Of a DNA stretch of 64,000 nt, positions 33,902-45,844 are shown one piece after another. Under the pieces are notes generated by a model. The model ran no database searches. It saw only the letters and a program-made list of their open reading frames with translations, and was not told the origin of the DNA. Both the position numbers and the translations under genes were made by a program. This stretch comes from Trema orientale (taxonomy: Eukaryota > Streptophyta > Magnoliopsida > Rosales > Cannabaceae), in contig JXTC01000092.1 in assembly GCA_002914845.1 (NCBI GenBank), forward strand, positions 270,098 to 334,097, given 5' to 3'. Positions within the stretch are counted from its first letter, which is position 1. Each line of letters begins with the position of its first letter.

Positions 33902-36582
33902 CCATGCACCCCCTTGTGGTGGAGAGCCAACACCATGTGCCCCCCTAAAGAGAATTTTGAGCTTTTGGCCTATTTTCCCAAGGAAACATGATTTTTGCCC
34001 AGAAAGCATATGGCCTAATAAATACTTTTCTTCGGGATATCAACGAAACGATCGCATATTTGTGGTCCTCTCATCGAGGAGATGGGGTCCCTTCGACTGA
34101 AAAAATTATCGGACGCAAGACGAACAAGTTAGGAAATTCCAACTATGTCCCGAACAATATGTAAAATTCTAACTATTTCCCAAAACTCCACATAAGTGAC
34201 CGTAGGCAAACTCCCATGGGCAAGACCGCATGGCTAGTTTCCTAAGCTCACTCTTAGCATGAACGAGCCTTCCCGCAGCACATTACATCCTCCCCCACTT
34301 CATCCAGTCGATGACAATACTCTGCTCTATATCCTCCTTTGCTCAATGCTCAAGGGTAACACGCTCTCCCCCATGGCTTCATCTGAACTTACTGTATGCA
34401 CTTGTCCCACTACCTCTGTAGATGTACCCTCTGGTGATGATCAATATTTTCCTCTTCTTGGACAATGATTTGAGACCCCATAACATGTTGTTCACTCAAA
34501 CTCAATCCATATAGAGTGCCCTTACACCCATGACTCCGCAGAGTTGAACTCCTCCAAGTTCTGCCTGATGTCCCACTAATTGTGAAGCAACCTATCTTCT
34601 GACCTTAAGCCCAAAGCCTTCATATACATGATGCTTGCTTTTCCACCAACTGTCTAATGTTTACTCCCTTGATCGAAACGTAGATACACCTCCGAAAGTT
34701 ATGGTTCATAAGCCAACCATTTTTTCGGTATCCATAATAAGTCCCCTTTGGAACTCGGTTTGGCGCTCCTCTGAACACGAACTGTATGCCATCTTTGTGG
34801 CAAACCATCACCCTAATGGTCTGCGGGTGCAACCTGCTTCGTTGTAAGTGTGCTCCTCTTCCAAATGGTGCGTCTCTCAAGACGTGGCTCTCAAGCCAAC
34901 CGCGTTGTTAATACGGCACCTTGTGCATTCCATGCACTTGTGATGATTTCACGAAGAATTTCTCCAATTTGCCCTCTAGCATGCCACCTACCAACGGCTT
35001 CATGTAAGTGGCGTCACCCAACTTTACAAGATACCTGGAATTGCTCCTCTAAGTGTTTCCGAGTTGTGGTGAATGATTCTCCCATCATTTGTAGCCACAG
35101 TGGGATCCTATACCATAAGCTCGCCTTTTGGCTCGCAAGATCCTCGTGCTGATGTCAAACACTATGCCCCAAGTTCTGTCTGACCCAATGTTTTCTTCCC
35201 TCCAGTCAACTTGTTCTTGTGTGACCAACTTAGCTGCACTGTGCCTTCTTTCAACGAAGGACTTCCTGAAATTGTCCCAACTCGATGCACCAATCGACAT
35301 GTACCTCGGAATCATTTAGCTTCCAAGTCCCATATCCTGTAGCTTTCCTGATCCTTCGACGACGTGCTCAAGTAGGCTCCCCTCACTTCAGTTTGGGAAC
35401 AACTTCTCTATCTTGAAATGTACCTCTCAAGGTATAGCTTGCAAGCTAACCGCTCTTCTCTAGCAGCACCTCTGTTTGTATTACAAATGTTGGTGTTTTG
35501 GTCCCTCTATCATGCTGACTTTCACCCTTCTGACATACCGATGTTGTCTTAGTACCTGAGTCTAGGTGACCTTTACCCTAGACAAACATCTTATGGTTCA
35601 CTGACCTTGCCTTAGTCCCTGAGTCCTGATGACTTTCACATCGAGGCAACTGTCCCTGTCTTGGTTCCTGAGCCTTTAATGACTTCCAAACTGAACAACC
35701 AATGATTCCTAGTGCCCTCAACCGCTAGTGTGGCCCTCTGGCCCCCATTCGTATCGTAGCACATCCATCTCTTTAGTCTTGAGTAGATTGACTACGCTGA
35801 CGGCCTCAATCTCCCTCAATAATGTGGCCCTAACGGCCCCCGTGATGTCTCTTCAAGCATGCACCCTCCCAAGGTGCTTTAGTATTGCTCGTGTCCTTGG
35901 AACACATCCGTGAGCAAACACCTCACCAAACAACATGTCCAGGCTACCCCTCTGGGCTAAATAGATCTTTTGAAATGTCCACACTTCCAACAATAAAGCC
36001 CTCTGACATTCGCGGCTTCTATCTGACCTTCCCTACTCGTAGCAATCCCATGCCAAGGTCATTCAGACTAGTAGCAATAGAGTATCCAACATTCCTCATC
36101 TATCTTGACTTTACTGACAACTATTTTGACTTCACATGCCTCCAATCGATCAAAGAGTTAGTACACACTGCCCCCAATAAGTTTTCTTTTCAACAAAAGC
36201 GCTCCCATATAGCTTACAATGTCACTCAGACAATCATGGTGTAGTGTCCCAAGCAAACTCGTATGACCCTTCATCGAATCATGTTCTAGCCAACCAAGTG
36301 TGCCAACTTATATGCAATGCCCTTCCAAGGTTGTCCCTATGGTGATTACTTCTCAAGCATCGTCTATTGGGTCTTTACCCTCCTTGATACCTCCTATAAG
36401 GGTCTTCCAACGCCTCAACCGACATTGAGCACTCGTGACACAACTATTTTCCAAAGCACGGATCCCTTCATAAGGCTCCCAGGGTTCCATAAAGCCCTCG
36501 TAGGCAAAGGGCGTACTCGGTCCTTTTAAGTTGCCTACTTGTCTCCTTTGAGACGTGCCTCAGGTTTACTCATCGCATGAGA
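33902..36582 (-). other. Interior of the LARD-like element, no recognised domain
   Basis: About 2.7 kb of moderate GC content. The PPT-like tract (TAGGGGGGCACATGG on the - strand) is at 33932-33948. Short open frames on both strands (for example 34620-34880 and 35085-35315 on the - strand) show no motif I recognise. A heavily decayed gag is possible but cannot be shown. Confidence 0.5.
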
Positions 36583-36605
36583 TGAACCCAAACTCTGATA
36601 CAAAC
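36583..36605 (-). promoter_or_regulatory. Primer binding site of the LARD-like element
   Basis: On the - strand GTTTGTATCAGAGTTTGGG follows the LTR end TGACA; TTGTATCAGAG is one base from the usual TGGTATCAGAG. Confidence 0.7.
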
Positions 36606-37630
36606 TGTCACGGTCTAGGAGTTTCAATGCCAATAATGACCATGTGACACTAAGACTTCCCAAGTCCCGGTTACCCTTCCGCCTATCCGTGTACCGTGAG
36701 CCACTTTTTCAAGCTTTTGAGTATGCATGTTCCAAGCCATATGCCTATAAGAACGACTCCCACCGAGTCTTGCTCATAAGCAACTATAATGGTTTCCATG
36801 TGCCATAGCCTCCACCGAGCCACTCACCCCAGTCATAGGTTCTCAACGTGCCTTCGAGGTTCACGCCACATGGCTTCTCGCCTAAGGACGTTCACACCTT
36901 GGTGGCATGTGTCACTAGGTACTGAGACAAAGTTGGCACTCCATCTCATCTAATAAAGCCCTATCAGTAACTTTTGGATAGTTCCCATGGCACTAAGGGT
37001 GTTCTCAAGCCCATAGGCCAATCATCGTAGCAACAAGCCTGCTGCTGTGCTAGCAAATGCCTATGATTCCTTTGTGGCTTGCAGTCTTGTGTGCAACCTT
37101 CTCGTGTATGAGCATCATGCCGCACACCAGTTTTTCACTTACTGCTGAGACCCACGTGAGGTCTATGTGCGACAAACACATGTTAAGGAATGTGGGACTA
37201 TGGCACACCATACATCCTCTAGTAGTCACGCTCCATAAGTGGCTAACCCAAGGCCAACTTATGTTGAGGCATACATGGCCGTGGCACACCATACATCCTC
37301 AGTCCCCCCATGAGTGGCCTTCCTGTGACCATCTTATGTTGAGGCATGCGTGATCTAGGAGCTCCACGCATCCTCTAGGAAGCTCAGTCCATGAACCATG
37401 CTTATGGCATAGCGGCCCGCAAGTCGAACATACCACTAAACCTCTCGTGTGGAGACTACGTGCAATACCGAGTGGCCGGTACTGTCCATGGGTCTCTCCT
37501 CCTCGTGGAGGCACTAAGGGTCCCTTCGTTGTTCCCTATTGCCCTCCTCTACAAGTACTCTCCATATGCTAGTAGGTAGCTCACTTAGCCAACGGTGCCC
37601 ATCGTGGCCGGGGGTGGTGGAAAGCCAACA
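36606..37630 (-). repeat. 5' LTR of the LARD-like element
   Basis: On the - strand it begins TGTTGGCTTTCCACCAC and ends CTAGACCGTGACA. It aligns end to end with 32879-33901. Confidence 0.8.
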
Positions 37631-37631
37631 C

Positions 37632-39247
37632 CATGCATATATCAATTACCGAATCATGTATAACATAAATCAAATCTAGATGCATAAACCCTAGAAATGA
37701 GATTAGGATTTACCTCTGGTAGGGTACTCCTCCTTGATCTCCTTATAGATGGTGATCAAATCTTCAACTTGATGAAGTGAGTAGGTACCAAGCTGAATCC
37801 TTTATTGGAGAACAATCAAGAGCACCTTCTTCATCTTTTGGAACACCAGGATGTGAGTTGAGACTGTGAGGTTGAAAGAAACTTTTTCTCTCTCTTTCTC
37901 AGCCTTGGCAAAATTCTCTCTCTCCCTTTCTGGCTGTTTTTCGTGTAACATTGCTAGGGTAACTGTGTAGTTTTTTCTCTTATATATCTTATATATATGG
38001 GGCCCAAAACTGCTAATCCCAGTCCAACTAGCATTGAGCTTGTTCTCTAATTTGGGCTATAGGTATATTTTTATAAATATGTCCAACTCATGTAACTTAT
38101 TTATAAAAATACCAACTTCTGCGTAGAATCATTATTTTACACAGTTTTATGAAACTAATTTCATAAATACCACCAACTAATTAATGAACTTTGTTGAGTT
38201 AGACAAGGGACCTAATGGATCCAAATAATCTAAGCTCCAATAGTATGATAAATACACAATAACTCTTATTATGGTATTTATATAAATACTATTAGTAAAG
38301 GGAACACTCCACTAAAGGCCTTATACTGCACTCTTGGATTGAGTGTCATACCTTTAATAGAGATTTAATCAATTAGCCTTGATTAACCGATCCATCTAGC
38401 ATATTATATACCACATATGAAATTCCTATACAATGCCGTAGTTGGATAGGTAAAATTACCGTAATACCCATCCAACACACATTTACCTTTAAGTTACCAT
38501 CTTTCTATGAAGGAATAATGTTGTCGATAATTTTGTTCTCGATGGCCATTTAGACAAAATTATCGACCAATTCACAAAGTGAATACTAAGATCTTAGATT
38601 TAATTATTCCATGAATCTTGAAAGAACTTAAAATGGCATTAAAGTGTAGTATCCTTAACTATTTTGTGTTCCCATCAATTCATAAGCCATAACCTCTAAT
38701 ATACCAGAGTTCACCTCTAATTTTATAGAGGCTAGTCTTTTAATAAATCAAAATGCTAACAACCCATGAAAGCAAGCCCAATCAAACATCAAGAATTAAG
38801 ATCTATATGCTAAGAGCTAGTTTGTGGTAATATTAAGAATTGAGTTACGATACTCTAATTCTTTATATTTCCTGGTCCAGTTCAATACACATAAGTTGTA
38901 CTAGCATTTCTATCAGAAGTCAGATACTTCAATGACTTCAGACACATCATTCTTATTGAGATAGACAAACGCTACAATCTTTAGTAAATAAAGTATTACA
39001 TCTTTATTTACAGATTGTGAACTAGTTAATTTAGACTTAGAAAAAGAAACCAGCCTTCCCATAATTAACACTTAATCATGTTTGTTTCTTCACAGACAAA
39101 TAAAGTCATGAAATCTTTTTCAGATAAATAAACTATTCAACTGAGATAGTTTAATCTAGCAAATATCATAATTGCATATAAGAGAAAGTTTTTTTACACT
39201 AAAAGAGTAAAATTAAAAATCTACCTTTTAGGGCAAATATCCCAACA
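37632..39247 (-). repeat. 5' LTR of copia-2, lacking its last ~150 bp
   Basis: Aligns with 18235-19890. It is cut at CATGCATAT, where it meets the LARD-like element's LTR. The outer end (39247) is followed by the GTTAC target duplication. Confidence 0.85.
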
Positions 39248-39252
39248 GTTAC

Positions 39253-39394
39253 TTGTTACTAGTAACTAGGAACTAAAATTATTTTCAAACACTATGTAAC
39301 AAAGTAACCAAAAAGTAAAATCCTTTGCAAAACACCAAATTTAGCTCCAAATAATTATTGTTTAGTAATTACCAATCTAGCGATTACTGGTTTC
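39253..39394. repeat. Continuation of the hAT subterminal region
   Basis: Rich in GTTAC/GTAAC words, as at 17851-18084, and separated from it only by copia-2. It ends where the copia LTR fragment begins, so the hAT terminus itself is not seen. Confidence 0.55.
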
Positions 39395-40012
39395 TATTGG
39401 AATAATATCCTATAAAGCAGTTTATTATTTTGACATTATAAACAATATTTATCGGATTATTTATTATCTATTTGTTATTAATAAATTCTATGTTATGAAT
39501 TTCTATTTCATTTATGTCCCATTGATATACATGTGATGTCTCTGTTTATCTTATGCAAATATTTGAAAGATTCTGAGACATATAATGAGTAATAAAGAAT
39601 TATTCATATGATGAGTTCATATGTGGAAGATATTATATTCTTTATTTTATTATGTCTAAATTAAATTGTTCGCATTCTGCATATTGAAGATGGAATACTA
39701 TGCTATAGAATGTAGTGTTATCTATTTGATTAATGAAGTCTCAAATTATCGAAATGAGTCTTCGGATAGAAACACTAGTGTGTTATAAGAAAGTTATAAT
39801 AGTATCGAATAGGACCGAGTGAATTAGAATTTGAGGTTAAGTCCCCTAACTCAAATTTCTAATTTTATTAATCTAGCACTATTGTAGAAAACCTTAATCC
39901 TAGTAATTAACAAACTTACTTCATGTGTTTTGTCTTTTTGAGTTACTAAAGGACTAGTTCCGATTTACGGTTCGAACTTTCGTATCTTAGAAGATAAGGT
40001 ATATGAAATGTG
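39395..40012 (+). repeat. LTR fragment of a copia (SIRE/Angela-like) family
   Basis: Begins TATTGGAATAATATCC and aligns with the solo LTR start at 48485-49078 throughout. The comparison ends where the other copy becomes N. It may extend further, but the distal LTR part (as in 49274-49669) is not seen here. Lineage is inferred from the TGTTGGAATAATGTCC-type start. Confidence 0.75.
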
Positions 40013-40382
40013 CAGAACGTTATTCACGACGGACGCCATGCATATAATGATACTTTGAGTTTTTTTAAGTACTTGGATAATATAAACTAGGGTCCCTGTA
40101 TTCACTGTATGAATTTGGTTGTATTAGTATAAGTAGATACAAACACCGTAATCAACGATTATCAATTTGCTAAACTTACCTTAAATTACATACTCAATAG
40201 TTTACAGTTCGATTAACAGAAATAAATATTCACATATACATATAAAAGTTATATGAGACTAAAATCAAGACAATGTATATATTGTGTTTAAGTAATGTAC
40301 TAATAGATATGTGAATAAGTTTGGATGTTCAAAACATTTTATCAAAGGGCACACTATAACAAAACTTTTCTGGTAAGCACAT

Positions 40383-40536
40383 GGGCCACGGATGTAGTCC
40401 CCTCAAGGGGATCAATCCCGTTCATGTTTTGGCCAACATAAGTCATATTTTAATCAATTTATGTTGGTCAGAACATGACCTGTGTTGGTCAAAATATGAA
40501 CGGGATGGTCCCGCCAGCGGAACTACATCCATGCCC
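40383..40536. mobile_element. Small MITE with near-perfect 8-bp target duplication
   Basis: 154 bp with inverted ends GGGCCACGGATGTAGT and AACTACATCCATGCCC; complementarity continues inward (CCCGTTCATGTTTTGGCCAACA against TGTTGGTCAAAATATGAACGGG), forming a nearly full-length hairpin. Flanks AAGCACAT (40375-40382) and AAGCATAT (40537-40544) differ at one base. An 8-bp duplication would fit a hAT-type MITE. Confidence 0.75.
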
Positions 40537-40566
40537 AAGCATATGATATAACATATATATATATAT

Positions 40567-40790
40567 GGGCACCAATCCAGTAGTTTCTTTTTCTTTTACC
40601 TACTTATAAGTATTATTTTGCCCTATTAAAATTGATTAAGTACTGTTTTCATGGTAAAGGATAAAGAGAAAAAGAGCATTAAATAATATGTATTTATTGT
40701 TATTAATTTTCTTTTCTAACTACTCAAATCATAGTAACTGTTAGATAATTGATCCAACGGCTAAAACAAAAATACCTATGGATTATGCCC
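40567..40790 (+). mobile_element. MITE copy 1 (GGGCA...TGCCC family)
   Basis: Starts GGGCACCAATCCAGTAG and ends CTATGGATTATGCCC, giving short terminal inverted repeats. It has internal similarity to 42500-42713 and, inverted, to 42729-42956: CCTATTAAAATT, CATGGTAAA and the TAGATAATNATCCAACGGCTAAAA block. Non-coding. Confidence 0.65.
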
Positions 40791-41148
40791 CCTTTATCTA
40801 TAAATATATAAGGGAGAATTTTCAATACAGAATTTTATTTTGCTCCATAGATGGGTATTTTGACCAAATTAAAAATAAATTGTAATAGCAAGTCAAATTT
40901 ACTTACAACCATTCATTCTTATTCTTTCAGGAAATTCTCTTCATTCCAATTTTCATTGAGATAGGAATAAGTTTTTGTAATGACTTTTTTAAGAAAAAAA
41001 GATTGAAACGGTTTTTTTAAGGATAAAGTTTTGATAAAAAATATTAATTTTTTTTACTTTCATTTATATGGCTAGTTTTAAAATTATTAAAAAAAAATTC
41101 AAACCAATCATTTTCTAATTTTTTTCCTCTATATATTTAATTACTTTT

Positions 41149-42370
41149 AAGATTATAAAAAAAAAAATCAAACTTTCATATCTACTACTCTTTAATGTCT
41201 CCTTTTGTATCCTTGCATATATATGGCTCCATGATAACAAATAATAATAATAATAGTTCGAAAGGCTAAGAAATTAAACCCGTTAGACACCTTTAAGAGC
41301 ATTAAAAAAAGAAGGAAAGGAGAGAGAATTTATGTAACTAGATAAAAAAAATAAAAGAAATGAGAAAGAATTTATATGACTAGACAAGTTGTACGATTAT
41401 GATAGTCAAAGAAAACTAGTTTTCATTAAACAATTAACAGAGGGAAAAAAAGAGCGTATAGAAAATAAAATTTTAAAAAGAAAGAAAAACATAATTATAT
41501 ATAATTAATAATAATAATGAGAGGTAAGGAACGAGAGGATTAAAAATACAAGGAATCAACTATGGAATAGGAATAAAAATAAAAACAAAAACAAAATAAA
41601 AAACAATAATAACAACGACGGAAAAGGGATTGGGTAAAAAAAAAAAACTGTCCAACTCATCAAGTCATAAATAGGTTACCCATCTTTTAAGTCATAAATA
41701 ATTTTTTATATTTATATAAGTTTTAATTAGATTAGAACTTTCATATATATATATATAAATGTATATATATACGACTATGTTTAAGATTATAAAAAAAATC
41801 AAACTTTCATATATACTAATCTTTAATGTCTCGTTTTGTATCCATGCATGCATATGACTCTATAATAACAAATGATAATAACAATAATAGTTCGAAAGGC
41901 TAAGAATGCCCATTAAACACCATTAAGAGCATGAGAAAATGAACGAAAATAGAGGGAATTTATGTAACATGACAAAAAAAATAAACGAAATGAGAGAGAA
42001 TTTATATGACTAGATAAGTTATATGATTATTATAATAAAAAAAGATAAGTTTTCGTTAAACAATTAACCTAGGGAAAAAAAGAACGTATAGAAAATAAAA
42101 ATTTAAAAAGAAAGAAAAATATAATTATATATAATTGGTAATAATGATGATAAGAGGTAAAGAATGAGAGGAAATAAGAATAAAAATACAAGGAATCAAC
42201 TATGGAATGGGAAGGAAAATAAAAAACAAAAAATAAATAATTAAAAACAACAATAATGGAAAATGGATAGGAAAAAAAAATTGTCCAACTCATCAAGTCA
42301 TAAACAGGTTATCCATCTTTTAAGCCATAAATAACTTTTTATATTTATATAAGTTTCAATTAGATTAGAA
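41149..42370. repeat. Near-tandem duplication of a ~589-bp unit
   Basis: 41149-41737 and 41783-42370 are direct copies along their full length, differing by substitutions and short indels, with ~45 bp of AT-rich sequence between. The unit is purine-rich (AGAAAATAAAA, GGGAAAAAAAGA) and non-coding. Confidence 0.85.
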
Positions 42371-42499
42371 ATTTTAGTAGAATTATTAATATTAATATAA
42401 CCATCAAATCAAAATCTAATAACCCAAAATAGAGTAACCATCCGTAGAGTAAAAACAAAAATCTCTATTGAAACATTAATCTATAAGTATATATATATA

Positions 42500-42713
42500 G
42501 GCATTACTTCCATAGGTATTTTCCTTTTTTTTATCTATATATATAGATATTGTTTTGCCTATTAAAATTCATCGCGCATTTCTTTTCATGGTAAAAAGTG
42601 AGAGAGAAAAGTATTACATAATGGATTTTTTTTTTTTCCTCAGCTACTCAAATTATGGTAGCCGTTAGATAATAATCCAACGGCTAAAAAAAATACCTAT
42701 TAGATTGGGAACC
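42500..42713 (+). mobile_element. MITE copy 2
   Basis: Begins GGCATTACTTCCATAGG and ends TACCTATTAGATTGGGAACC; same family as 40567-40790 in the same orientation. Confidence 0.6.
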
Positions 42714-42728
42714 ACATATATATATATA

Positions 42729-42956
42729 GTTCCCGATCCAATAGGTTTTTTTTTTTTTTTACCTATATATAGGTATTTCTTTTTTTAGTCATTGGGTCAT
42801 AATCTAACGGCTACCATAATTTGGATTGTTGAGAGAAAAATAGTAAAAATATATATTTATTATTTAATACTTTTATCTCTCCAACTTTTATCATAAAAAG
42901 ACGTATGTGATGAATTTTAATTGAGAAAACAATACTTATGGGTATATCTTGCTTCC
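42729..42956 (-). mobile_element. MITE copy 3, inverted
   Basis: Begins GTTCCCGATCCAATAGG; the complement of its body (TTATGGTAGCCGTTAGATTA) matches copy 2. Only ~15 bp separate copies 2 and 3, making a ~450-bp palindrome. Confidence 0.6.
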
Positions 42957-44013
42957 TTTTTTCTCTTTAATGTCGTTTGATTAATTTTCTTTTACAATCC
43001 TAAAATGCATCATACTTACTCCTGTAGGATGTGTTCCAAGACACCAAATTTACTTGAAATTGAATTTCATAGCTCAGGCACTTCTTTCTAGATTCTTATT
43101 CCTCTGATATCTAGATGCACAGATATTCTATTCACCAGTTCACTAAACTAATAACTTAAAGACCAAAACAAGAAGTTTATAGTTTTCTCTTAGGCAACAA
43201 ATCAAATTCATGTAAAAAGCAATGATAAGGAACAAAAAACATATATACTAATATCGAAAATCAAAAAATTCATCACTATTTCTTTCAACACCAACACCGA
43301 AAAAGGGGGGAAAAACCACGATTTTCCAACACAAAATAGAGGGAAAAACCCACAGACACAATGCATAAGGTATTGAACTTTACAACTAATCAATAATTAT
43401 TATTCTCGATGTATTTTTATCAGTTTAAAGGGTGAAAATGTCTTTTCAACAAACTAAACTTTAAATATTGGGTGGGTCTATTACCACCATTCTGTTTGCT
43501 CTATGCGCCCCTCAAATTTGAAATTTTTTATTTCTCTCTCTATCTTTTTTATTCCAAAATTGTCCACAAAAATTAGTATATCTACTTTCCCACTTTAGCC
43601 ACCTAGTACCTTCACCCTCTTTCATCTTCTCCCTTAATATGTGTGTATATATATATATATATATCTCTTTCTTTCTTTATCTTCTCCTTGGAATTTTTTT
43701 TCTTTTTATTGTGTTATTGGGAGTGTTTATGATTTTTAATTTGTCTCTCATGGTTTTGCTATGATATGGAGAACTGTGAGATATAGTGAAGTAGTGATTA
43801 AAACATTATACAATAATCTTCTTATAAAATGCAAAAGAATACGAACTTAATGGGATTGCAATATAACCCATGGTTACGGACATCTGTGATTATCCGATCC
43901 AGAGGAAAAAAACCGCTTAAGCGGAAAAAATGACCGAGGTGAAGAACAATCGCACCGTTAATATACGGACATGGTGTGGGGTCGGTATTAGCATAATCTG
44001 CACCGTATCCGTC

Positions 44014-44056
<43 letters not shown>
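42957..44056. other. Non-coding interval ending in an (AT)n microsatellite
   Basis: No supported gene. AT-alternating runs lie near 43643-43663 and 44018-44056. The Tekay-type element inserted in the second run. Confidence 0.5.
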
Positions 44057-44059
<3 letters not shown>

Positions 44060-45612
44060 AATACCCATGATTAGAATGCTCTAAAATTGCTAAGTGTTAT
44101 TTGTTATTAATTGCATTTAATGTTATTAAATTTATAAAGTATTTGTACCTAACTTGATACTATGCAGTGATAATGTCCAACAATGCTCAATCGATATATA
44201 CGTGCCCTGATATAAAAATTATAATGTAAATTTACATTTACTACATGTTGAGAATTTTCGTTTGTCATTTTATATTTTAGTATGAGTGCACTATTAATCT
44301 AAATATCTTACATACCTACTAAATTTTTAGTAGATTCTTAAAATAATAAAAATGTGTAATTAGTATAATCTAATATATGTATTTGAAGTTATTTAAATAA
44401 GTAATTATGGTTATTAATGTTATTAATATTTAATTGACACAATATAGTATTTAATTATAATATATATACAATTTAAGTGTCGTGTAAAAAAATAAATTAA
44501 GTAAATTTGTATTTATAATACCGATAATGTAGGCGGGGCACGTAAGTCATAAGCATTCGGAGGACATTCTCACTTTTCTTGACTCTTTATTTTACTTGGA
44601 CTTAAGCTAAGTAAATCATACTTAACTGTTTTAATTGTTTATATGTTTTACATTGTAAAATTATGTGTTATATACGTGTTTTACATAGAAATTAATGACA
44701 TATAACATATTATTTTATGTGAGGTATGATTATCCATATGCATGACATTATTTTATAAAATGGTATGTTTCAAAAGAACAAAAATTTTACAATGGAATGA
44801 ATATTTTAAAAGTTTAATTAAAGATTTTGAAAAGTAAGATTTTAAAGAAATTAGTGTGTGTCTATGTCTAGAGGGCTGAGTGGGCACGGGACGCGGGAGA
44901 CCGGTGTACCTACCAGGGATAAATGATAATAGACTGTATTAGGGAGTTTCCCTATATAATTTTGACTCTGGGGACGATAGGCCCTTTATGGGATCATTAA
45001 TGTGTGTGTAGCTATATAGGCTAGGTGCACTCACTTTATACCTCTAATATGGTTCTACTAAGGAGTCGGTAGCAAGGTAAAAAAAAAAAAAAATAGTTCA
45101 GCAATCATAGCCCATTGGTTATCAAAAACTTAGACATTATACTGAGCGCTCCCAATGATTAAAATGAAAAGTCTTCATAGTTATGAAAAGATCATAAGAA
45201 ACATATTTTAGAAAATCATAAAGCATACCACGTCAATTATGTGCATCGTGGTTTACTTAATGGGCTTTTAGCTCATTATATTATTTAACATTTTTCAGGT
45301 GATGAATAGTAGCATAGCAGATGGTAGTGATGAGGCGACTCGGCGACATGATGGTCTAGTAGTCTAGATTTTGATTGAATAAATATTTTCTAGTCCTTAT
45401 TTTCTATTAGTGATATTTTATGTTTTTTTTAGAAGTTTGCTTTAGCTTGTGTGACTTTCAAATTACTGTTAGTATTTTCTTTATGAATTTAGTATAGACC
45501 TTAATGAGTTATTTATTTTTTTAAAAAAAATATTCCACATTTTTTTTATGTTTTAAGAAATTCAATGATAATATCTCATAATCTAACAACCTTAGACTAA
45601 GGGGGTATTACA
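44057..45612 (+). repeat. 5' LTR of the Tekay-type element
   Basis: 1556 bp, TGTAATACCC ... GGGGGTATTACA, with inverted TGTAATACC/GGTATTACA ends. It aligns with 51665-53218 over its full length. Confidence 0.93.
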
Positions 45613-45618
45613 ATTTTA

Positions 45619-45630
45619 TGGTATCAGAGT
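45619..45630 (+). promoter_or_regulatory. Primer binding site of the Tekay-type element
   Basis: TGGTATCAGAGT, six bases inside the 5' LTR; matches the initiator-methionine tRNA complement. Confidence 0.88.
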
Positions 45631-45844
45631 ATGATTTTAAATGATTCTGTAGACTTTTCTAGACCACTACATCGTGTCACTGAGAGCCGATTCACCACCA
45701 TCTGGTAATGTTAACTGCTACAGTTTATTTATATTATACTGTTAATTTATTCTATGAAGATTATATGTGTAAACACTAAGTATTTCATTATTGGGCATAA
45801 CGAGGTTACAAAAACTAAGACTCTTCTTTTCTCTTTAGTTAAGA

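Larger units (their letters stand above)
32879..37630 (-). mobile_element. Non-autonomous LTR element (LARD-like)
   Basis: Two ~1.02-kb LTRs (32879-33901 and 36606-37630) flank ~2.7 kb without recognisable retroviral domains. A PBS directly inside the right LTR sets the - orientation, and a G-rich PPT-like tract lies beside the left LTR. Internal frames give no protease, RT or integrase motif. Flanks CTGCG (left) and CCATG (right) do not match, so there is no target duplication, and the right flank continues in the copia-2 LTR while the left flank is GC-rich sequence. Confidence 0.75.
18085..39247 (-). mobile_element. Ty1/copia retrotransposon copia-2 with nested insertions
   Basis: The outer ends are defined by GTTAC on both sides (18080-18084 and 39248-39252), a perfect 5-bp target duplication. 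On the - strand the LTRs begin TGTTGGGATATTTGCCC and end GGTCAATTTCCAGCA. The 3' LTR (18085-19890) is whole; the 5' LTR (37632-39247) lacks its last ~150 bp. The PPT adjoins the 3' LTR. Coding sequence is limited to a protease/GAG-pre-integrase/integrase block near 19983-21560. RT, RNase H and most of gag are missing. From 22075 on, the interior is occupied by other elements, so the span is an address for a nest, not one element's length. Confidence 0.82.

Noticed and set aside
35085-35315. Possible gag in the LARD-like element (WDNFRKSFVERR text)
   Set aside because: Superficially gag-like, but neighbouring residues and all other frames give no consistent gag domain, so I left it as unrecognised.
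43440-43800. Possible host gene promoter and 5' leader (pyrimidine-rich, TATA-like text)
   Set aside because: No coding sequence follows before the AT microsatellite and the Tekay LTR, so a gene cannot be supported.
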